Shown: piece by piece, positions 56,037 through 64,000 of the stretch
How the letters are laid out: every line of letters begins with the position of its first letter
Numbering within the stretch: position 1 is the stretch's first letter
DNA from: Himantopus leucocephalus
Lineage: Eukaryota; Chordata; Aves; Charadriiformes; Recurvirostridae
Assembly (NCBI GenBank): GCA_003993805.1
Contig: RSEF01000001.1
Span: forward strand, 98,838,340-98,902,339
DNA length: 64,000 bases
Direction: 5' to 3'
The notes under the pieces: generated by a model
Databases searched by the model: none
The model's input: only the letters and a program-made list of their open reading frames with translations
What the model was told of the DNA's origin: nothing
Translations under genes and position numbers: made by a program

Positions 56037-59000
56037 GCCATGAAGATGCAGTAATTTCATTAAGAAACACGCGCAAAAAGCCAAGGATCTTTTCAACATC
56101 AACACAGATAGTCTGTATGTGTCCACTTCAGGAACATGGCTTACGCAGCCATTATTCACTCCTGTATCTCTCTCCCTTTATTGGTCAGAACGTTTACATA
56201 TTGTCAGTGGCTCTGGAGAGGAATGAGACGGCTTCAGAGTTCAAAGAATCTTTGGATAAGGATGTTGGCTCAGTCCCAGATCTGTTTTGGAGATGGAAAA
56301 TTAAACTTTCACCAATGTCGGTTGTTATCCCTTACATTAAGTTATTGCTAGGGCTTGGAATACAGTATTGTTTGGCCATATTTTTTCCTCTTCTTCAAAT
56401 TTCATCCCACTGTCTCACTATACCTGTTTTTAATCAGCTTTTTAGTGGTTACCTGGGACTCTGTGTACATGCCCAGTGGAAAGGAAGCTGTCTGCATTAA
56501 CAACACCGCATGACAACCACTTAATAGAAACTGTTTATACTGTTCCATTTCCCCAGAAGTCTATTTGACTTCCATTTGTTCAAATACAAAATTTAGCCAC
56601 ATAATCACATGCTTACAATCTAGCAAAATCCTGACCAGTATTCTTGGCAAAGATGTGCAAGGCTGCCAAAATTTGAGACTGGCTTTATAAATGACACCTT
56701 TCCTTCTCCCACAATTGCCAATTGTCAATTCATGACACAGTTCTTTGTTGCAGCTCTTGGGCAAAACCAGTTCCTTATTGCTGTCCAAAAAGCTGTGTGA
56801 AAGGTTCCATGACCCTTTGATTCACTTTAAGGAAATCTTAACGCAGAGTTTTTGATGTTGGCTTTATTCTATTGCAACAGAACTTTCCTGTTTTTTTGTT
56901 GGCACTGTTGGCTTTAGCATATTTTTTTAGGGTTTTTTATTACAACCAGGCAATAGTAGCTCTCCTAGTAAGTGTTTTGACCAGAGAAACTGTGAGGTGC
57001 CAAACTTAATTCAATTTAAAGTTCAGCTTCTAATAGGAAATCACGCCACAAGCAGTGCAAAGCATGGCTTTAAATATCTAGTTGCCAACACACATCTCAC
57101 TGGCTGCATTTACACTGCCTCTGTAGCACGATCTGGTTACTTAATAATTTCACGCCAGATTCTGACATGGCTCATGGCGCTGACTGGTGTGCTGCACACT
57201 AGAAGAAGCCTTCCTGAGTTGGATACTCTGTCATTCACTCTTAGCTCCACCAGAAAACCCCAAGTGATTCTTTAACTCGTTAGACCCTACCGAAGCTTAT
57301 GTAAGCTGGTGCTGCCTAGCACCTGTGTGGGTAAGACCTTTCTTGCAGCCGCTCACAGGAACAGCCCCTGTGTATTTGGCAAAGGGCTTGCAGGATCAGA
57401 GTCTGGCTGTGAAGGCTTCCTGGGGTGAAAGGTGGTGAGCAGATGTACATTACCTTGTTTTCCCCCAGTCATGCGAACTGGCGCTCTTCCAGCAGGCCGG
57501 TTGGTGGCACTGTTAATCAGCTGCAGCAGCCCATGCTGCTCTTCAGCCTCCTTTCGGAGAGCAGGGCAGTGATCTCCAGCCTGGAAAAATGCTCCCTCTT
57601 TGCCAGAATTAAAGCACCAATTATGTTTTTCTCTTTGCCAGCTTGACAGAACCTGTAAGTTCAGTCTGCAGACTGAAGGCTCTGTTCTTCCACCTATTAT
57701 TTTCCTGTATATTTATTGCCCTTCTTTAAAAGCTTTCATTCCCAAGTGTTCCAGTGCGTGCAGTCTTGTTCCTCAGCTTCACACACCTATGGCTGCATCC
57801 CAGCCCACCTACCGGTTTTCTGGCCACCATGCGGATACACATGGACAGGATTCGTCTTGTGGCTGATTCCCCCAGAGTAGGTTGAAGTACTGCGTCTACC
57901 ACCACTATGGCCAGGTATTCCTGTATGTCGCTTTATGCTTTCCTTTGTTTTTACAAGAAGGTGAGGCTCTGCCTCTGTCCTGTGCCCACCACCATGCTAT
58001 AACTGTGACTAGAATTACAAAGGAGAGGAGGGCGTGACTACCTGCCTGCTAATGTCCTTTACCCTCTAAGATAAGGTCTACAGGGGGCTGCAAGGTTCCT
58101 GGCACACACAGAGGAAAGGCCATGGTATGCAATAGATTCTAGCCCTCTATCTTAGGGGCAAGTCAGACAAAAGATGTTCTCTTTTCACCCTCTGGTCCTT
58201 TTGGCCTGTACATATGAAATATACTTTATTTTTTTCCCCTTTAAATTTACTTAAGAAATGCTTCTGGAGTGCGGGGGTTTCGTTGTTTGGGCTTGTTTCT
58301 TTTTTTAAACAATGTTCTTTAATATTCTTTAAATTTGCTGAACCCAAAGGAAGTCCTACCTCTATCTGCTTTGAAATGAAAGTGAGATTTCAGCTGAATC
58401 CTGAACTGGGTTTTGCAGAATCTCAGCCAAGTGAAGTTTTTTTTCTCGCCACCATTTCTCTTTATTTGGGCAGAAACCATGTACTTTGGATAATTAATTC
58501 CATAAAGGGCTCAGTAGCTTTTATGCAAGTTGCTATGCAAACTAAATGTATCATGCTGTTTCTTCAGCTGTGCAGCATTTTCCCTTTCTAAATAGCAACC
58601 ACCCCAAACGGGAAGGAAGGTGTTCTTTTGTAGTCACATCCCTCTGGCCTCTCTTCCTCTAAACAAGATTTTCTGCAGCGTAAGAGCTGAAATGTGGCTC
58701 CACGTGTGTATCTGTCATTGCACGTTTACTTAAACTTGGATGTATGCTGCTAGATTGAGGTCAGCGGCACAGAGCAAGGCCATGCGCGGTTCAGATTGGC
58801 TGTACGAGCAGTTTCATCAGATAGGACCTATGAGTGGCATCCAGTCTCGGTGAAAAACTTTCCTCTCCACCCCATGCTGGAGGCTTCAGCTGATGCCATG
58901 TAAGAGTGGGCAGTAATTCAAAAGGATGTTTATACTTGTGCTGGCTCAGCTCATGCTTCTGTTTCTTACTGGACATGGCACTGCCTCTGATTCTCAAAGC

Positions 59001-60690
59001 ATTGTACAGACAAATGCTGTCTTTGGTGAGGAATCTCTATGGCTTGTAACTTAAGAATGATCTTTTTATGCTACTCAGGAAACAGTAAAAATATTGAGAA
59101 ACCAACCACATTTTATGGACATGTGTAGATTTGTGATTTTGTCACTGAATTTTGTCACATACAAAAATTATTTGGATATGTCACTGTGTGTTGGGGAAGG
59201 TGGAGTCTGGATTTTGGGGAAAGAAAGAGGAAGACTGGTTTCCAAGGAGATCGAGAAAATCTACAGCACGTTCAACCTCTGTATCTTAACAGTAATATTT
59301 TATGTATGTGTCTCCAAACAAGGCAGAATCTGGCCCACAAAAATGATCAGCAGAAAAATATAAGGATAAGTAGATGGACTTACTAAAAAAAAAAGTTAAT
59401 CTAGTGACCCTGGAGGAAAAGCGAAAGCAAACCTTTGAACGAAGAGATGACTTAAAAGTGTAACCTACGTGTCAGGTTGTGTGAAAACTCCCACCACTTT
59501 ACAACTGTAGAAGAGAGGGCGTAGTGGTTTATTTAGCTCATTTGACTGGATAGCAGGCTGGTCATGCACTGTGATTGGCATATCCCAATGTAAGACAGAA
59601 TGATTCAAAACACTAAGGGATTTGTTATAAGATGGGATAATGTGCATATTCCGGAAAATGCCTCTTCTTGTAGATCCAAGGTCACTTGTGGTCCACACAA
59701 CTGTGACCAAACATCCACCTCTCCTTGGTCTACTGTCCAACTCATGCTTTGCAGACTGAAAAATACAAGCCTGAAGAATGCAGTAGCAGGATTAGTAGAA
59801 TTACAGATGGGTATTTCCCCTAAAAAAGCAGGTCTTTATATTATTTTGAATTCCCTGCATGAATAAGTCAATGCGTGTGTTTTCATGCTGGATCCTACCA
59901 GCCACCCATCTTGGCCTTGGTCAGATGGTACTGTATTTGTGAGAAGACACTTAGAACCTTCTGAAAATGTGATGAGGTCAAAACCTGTCTCGATCCTTAT
60001 GTTTCAACCAGAAAGAGAATGTTCTGCTTGCACTTCCTAGCGTTTTCCTGAGTATTTCTTCAAAGTTATGGATGGAAATAGTCCCCCTCAAGGAAGTACC
60101 TGAAATGACAATGTTAGTCATATTTCTATTGGAAAACTGAACCAAAGGAGTGTTAAGGGAAGTCAGAAGCTGCTGCTTGTAAGACCTGAAAAAGTCTCTG
60201 GTTTTTGCTGCCTTGAGCAGAAAATAATTATTTGATTTTATTCATTTATTTATTGGAGTAAGTGCAGGGCATCTACTAGCCTTCCTCTGCTACAGTGAAC
60301 TGGAGGCTGTAACATTGGCATTCACAGGATAAGGATTTTTTTTTTTCCAAATAGGAGAAGAGAGACAAATTAGGAGCAAATCAAAGGTGTTTATGATCTC
60401 ATGCAAGTCTGCTGCAGAAAGGGATGAAGAATCTGAGTCTGTCTGTGCCACATCATGAAACAGGCCAGTTTTGGACCTGGCTTCATACGAGTGTCCTACC
60501 TCCTCATCTGCCTGTCTGTGTGTGTATTGAAGAGTGGGCCATAAAGCAGTGCCAGTCTGTGTGCTTGACCACTTGCAGGTTCTTCCGAAAACATCTCCTA
60601 GCCACTATTCCAGCAGGAATGGGAAAAGATCAAAACAGAAGGGAACTGAACAGTGAAGGTGCCTTGCATTACACGCAGACAGAGCACGGC
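56037..60690. other. CHD1L 3' UTR and intergenic sequence
   Basis: No coding exon is supported. The beginning must be CHD1L 3' UTR; ATTAAA variants occur near 56300 and 57609, but no convincing nearby AATAAA was seen, so the transcript end is unresolved. Open frames here lack conserved features. Confidence 0.45.
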
Positions 60691-60726
60691 CTGGACCAGA
60701 GACCGTCTTTGTTTGACATGGACATA

Positions 60727-61190
60727 CTGGAGTGAGTCCAGCCTAGGTCCACTAAAATGATTCAGGGACTGGAGCATCTGACGGATCAGGAGAGGCTGGG
60801 AGAGCTGGGATTTTTTAGCCTTGAGAAGTTTCAGAGGGGAATCAATGTGTATAAATGTGTATCGATGTGTATAAATACCTGATTGAATGGAATAAAAAAA
60901 CAGAGGCAGGCTCTTCTCGGTGGTATCCAGTGAAAGAAAAAGAGGGAACAGGCGCAAACTGAAATACATAAAATTCCATCTAAACGTGAGAAAAAACGTT
61001 TTTACTGTGGAGATGTTCAAACACTGGATCAGGTTGCAGAGGGAGGTTGTGGATGCTCTGTCCTTGGAGATGCTCAAAATCTGACTTGGCACAGCCCTGA
61101 GCAGCTGCCTTTAGTTGACCCTGTTCTGAAGGGGGAGACTGGACCTCCGGAAGTCCATTCCAACTTAAGCGATTCTCCTGTGAATCTATG
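60727..61190 (+). mobile_element. CR1 LINE fragment, about 460 bp
   Basis: Plus-strand matches to CR1 in order: 'AGGAGAGGCTGGGAGAGCTG', the ATGTGTATAAATACCTGA stretch, 'AAATTCCATCTAAACGTGAG', 'GAGGTTGTGGATGCTCTGTC', and a tail with TCCATTCCAACTTAAGCGATTCTC and TGAATCTATGAG. It is diverged. A short 11-14 bp internal repeat around ATGTGTATAAAT (about 60845-60876) looks like a local expansion within the element. Confidence 0.9.
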
Positions 61191-62940
61191 AGATCTGTTC
61201 GGGGTCATCTAAAAAAAGCTCTACTCTTACCTATTCAGTAGTGTACAGGAGCATAGTGCAGCACTTCACAAAATTCTGAACTATGACCCCACCACTTAAG
61301 TAGCTCGACTCATGCGAAACATTTCCTCGTGTCTTGGTGGTGTAAACAGATGCTGAGAGATAACCACATAACAGTGTCTCCATGTCTGCCCCTGAGCCCC
61401 TCCTCAGTGTATTCCTCCTTTGCCAATACTCTGTGTAACAGCTTGGCCTAGTTGGGTGCACGGGGGGCTCACTGCTGGGTCTAACAGGCTGGAGACAGGG
61501 GGTAGGTGCTGGTCCTCCCTGAGGTTTGTATGCATCCCCAGCTTACACCTCTTCGCAGTCTCCTTTCCGTGGGGTACTGCAACGAGTCCGGCTGCTCTAG
61601 GCCATGAAATTAGTATTTGGAAATCCTCTAAATCATCTTGAGCAGCTGCTGGGGTGGCATAGTAGAAGCAGAAATACAGACTTAGCAGAGGAGTTTCTTG
61701 GTCGCTTTCAAAGAAGCCCAGTTAAAGACCTTTGAAAAAGGCCCTTTCCCTTGTTGAAGTTTTTCCCCTGGGTTTCCGTAGCCTTTCAGGCAGCGCAGCA
61801 TCTCCCTTTGTCCTCTTCCCCACTGGGCACAGGTAGAACCTTGCTCCTTGCTCCAAGCCTCTCCCCGGTGCCAGACGGGTGGCCTGCGTAAGCTCTAGCC
61901 TGTTGCCTTCTGCCATGTTTCCCCCACCTCTGAGCGGGGACTTGCCATCAAGTCGAGCCGTGGCGAGCCATTAGCAGCCGGCGAGGCTGAGGGTGTCGGA
62001 GGCTTTCCAGGGCAGGGCCATTGCCTGGAATGCAGCAGAGTACTGGGGCCTTGGGCAAGTTTAGACACGTGTTGATGCATAATACAAGATGGAGCCTATC
62101 ACTTGATATCGGCCTCTTCCAGTCAGTCACGGGGTTGGGTAAGCACATACGCCATGCAAAACAGGAGGTAACGTAATTACCATGTCGCAGTGGTATGGAA
62201 ACTTTCCTTCTAATTCCCAGTTGACTCTTCCACTGTAAAGTCATTCCGTGTTGTATGGATGTTGAGCAGGGGCAAGCACCACAAATAAAACTGTGGCATT
62301 TTTTTGGAAAAAGGGAGCGGGGGGAAAGGGGCGGGGAAAAATAAAAGATGCAATCTACAGCAGCCACGATAATGCAACGCAGAAACTATGTGATAGGAGT
62401 AACTTTGGTATCTTCTGCATTTGTTGCCTTTGTACACTGGACTGTTCTTGAGTAGTTCAAAGCGCACGGCTTGGAATCTAGGAGGTCTAGATTTTCTTCA
62501 CGCGTTGCCAGCTGCTGGTTTGTTGTACGGCCTGAAAACTTAACTATTTTTAAAGGGTAAGACAACCCAGACAGAGCTGAAATGAAGTCTGAATACAGAA
62601 GAGGTGACTTGCACGGTGCACAGAACTCTGCCCGTTTCCTCCCCAGCTGCCCAGAGCAAGCAGCGCCATAAGGAATTTGGTGCCCAAGGCAGGTTTCGGG
62701 CAAACCAGGTCCTTCTGCCTGGGGGGCAGGAGGTCTTTCCTCATTGCGGACCTCTTGTGACCATGCACAAAGCGCGCTGCAGCTGCAGGCTATGGGTGGA
62801 GGAACAGACCAAGCGGTCCCGAAGGCGTTACCGTGCCTGGAAATACATTTGGCGTTGGAGAAACCCCAAGAACATGGTTGTCCTGGGTGGGCGAGCTCAA
62901 GGGGCCTGGTCTTTCTGCTGGAGGAGAGAGCATGACGGTG
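61191..62940. other. Intergenic sequence upstream of the right-hand CpG island
   Basis: No coding exon, RNA gene or complete repeat could be recognised. Open frames in 62604-62957 and 61948-62367 show no conserved features. Confidence 0.4.
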
Positions 62941-62949
62941 GCGTTAAGG

Positions 62950-63720
62950 ACAGGTGAGGGACAAGGCTGGGTGGAGGAGAACTGTAGAGCGGGAAGGGCT
63001 CAGCCTTGGAGGGGCTGCGGGGCTCCGGCGGTGGGCACCCGGGAGCGGGAAGGGGGGCTGCGAGGGAGCGCGTGTAGGAGCTGAGGCGCGGAGGAGGCAG
63101 AGCTGCAGGGAGAGGCTCCAAGGGTGAAATCGGGCCTCCAAGGGGCCAGTAGCGGGTCCGCCCGCAGGTCCCCACCGGGCACGGCTGCAGCAGGGGCCGG
63201 CTGGGAGATGGCAGCGCCGGGCTACTGGGGGCTGGGGGTCCCGGTGGGAGCGCTGGGAGGGAGGGAGGGAGGGAGGGAAGGCTGGCCCGGGGGCGGTGGC
63301 TCCGGCGGGGGAGGGACGGGGCAGCGGGGCGGTGCCGGGCACAGGAAGCGGAAAGCGGCGGCAGCAGCGACGGCGGCCGCCGCCGGGGGAAGGCGGCGGG
63401 GCACGGCACGGCGGCGGGTCGGTGCCGGGAGCGGGCATGGGGCGGCCGCGGGAGGGAGGTGAGTGAGTCCGTCCGTCGGTGTGTCGCTCTGTCTGTGCGT
63501 GCGTGCCGGGGTCGGGTGCGGTGCGGGGGGCGGCGGCGCTGCCCCCCACCACGCCCTCCCGCCGCCGGGACCCCGCCGTTCTGCCCCGGGAGCAGCGATG
63601 GGGCAGCCTCCTCGGCTCCCGCGCCCGGCGGCGGGGCTCCGTCCCCGGTCGGGGCGGGGAGGGGGGGAGGCTGAGACCCCGGCTGGGCTCCGGCGGTGCC
63701 GGCTGCGGCGGGGGGGGGGG
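62950..63720. promoter_or_regulatory. CpG island, probable promoter of the next gene
   Basis: Strongly GC- and CpG-rich up to the terminal gap, with several GC boxes and G runs. A consensus donor GTGAGTGAG follows GGGAGGGAG at 63458, suggesting a plus-strand first exon ending there. In human, BCL9 lies downstream of CHD1L on the same strand, so this may be the BCL9 5' region; no BCL9 coding sequence is present to prove it. Confidence 0.6.
63257..63281 (+). repeat. (GGGA)n repeat with G-quadruplex potential
   Basis: About six consecutive GGGA units on the plus strand satisfy the four-G-tract rule with one-base loops. It lies inside the right-hand CpG island, about 180 bp before the candidate donor at 63459. 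Confidence 0.85.
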
Positions 63721-64000
63721 NNNNNNNNNNNNNNNNNNNNNNNNNNNNNNNNNNNNNNNNNNNNNNNNNNNNNNNNNNNNNNNNNNNNNNNNNNNNNNNN
63801 NNNNNNNNNNNNNNNNNNNNNNNNNNNNNNNNNNNNNNNNNNNNNNNNNNNNNNNNNNNNNNNNNNNNNNNNNNNNNNNNNNNNNNNNNNNNNNNNNNNN
63901 NNNNNNNNNNNNNNNNNNNNNNNNNNNNNNNNNNNNNNNNNNNNNNNNNNNNNNNNNNNNNNNNNNNNNNNNNNNNNNNNNNNNNNNNNNNNNNNNNNNN
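63721..64000. other. Assembly gap reaching the window end
   Basis: All N to the end of the window (280 visible). It is immediately preceded by a G run at about 63710-63720, typical of sequencing failure in GC-rich promoter DNA. Confidence 0.99.

Noticed and set aside
62944..63552. 202-residue minus-strand Pro-rich open frame, with others overlapping
   Set aside because: Low-complexity artefact of the GC-rich island; no conserved motif.

Overview
This is vertebrate nuclear DNA, most likely from a bird (at least a sauropsid). All genes are split by GT-AG introns, conserved animal proteins are spread over dozens of small exons, the gene starts lie in CpG-rich islands, and the only clear transposons are CR1 LINE fragments with the characteristic 3' end. 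I rebuilt the gene models by hand by joining exons across splice sites and checking reading phase. Family assignments rest on remembered protein families, not on searches.

Layout. 1-4799: intron or upstream sequence of TMEM39A, no exon seen. 4800-13108 (+): TMEM39A, eight coding exons, 484 codons, complete. 13109-15818: tail-to-tail interval. 31696-15819 (-): an amidase-signature gene of the plant fatty-acid-amide-hydrolase (FAAH) type, nineteen exons, about 607 codons; everything except the donor of exon 2 is phase-consistent. 31697-31875: very short head-to-head promoter in a CpG island. 31876-56036 (+): CHD1L (ALC1), the poly(ADP-ribose)-activated chromatin remodeller, 23 coding exons, 880 codons, complete, with a U12-type last intron. 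56037-62900: intergenic with one 0.46-kb CR1. About 62950-63720: a second CpG island with a candidate first exon on the + strand, running into an N gap at the window end; by human gene order this may be the BCL9 promoter.

The three genes do not form a pathway: an ER membrane protein linked to phosphoinositide traffic and autophagy, a lipid-amide hydrolase, and a nuclear DNA-repair remodeller. The strongest functional link visible is shared DNA: the hydrolase and CHD1L start codons are separated by only 179 bp, so they very probably share a bidirectional promoter. Points of note are the retention of a plant-type FAAH gene, a textbook minor-spliceosome intron with a duplicated branch-point motif in CHD1L, a GC-AG intron in TMEM39A, a problematic donor in the hydrolase gene, a CR1 abutting a splice acceptor, and an assembly gap that sits inside a CR1 copy.
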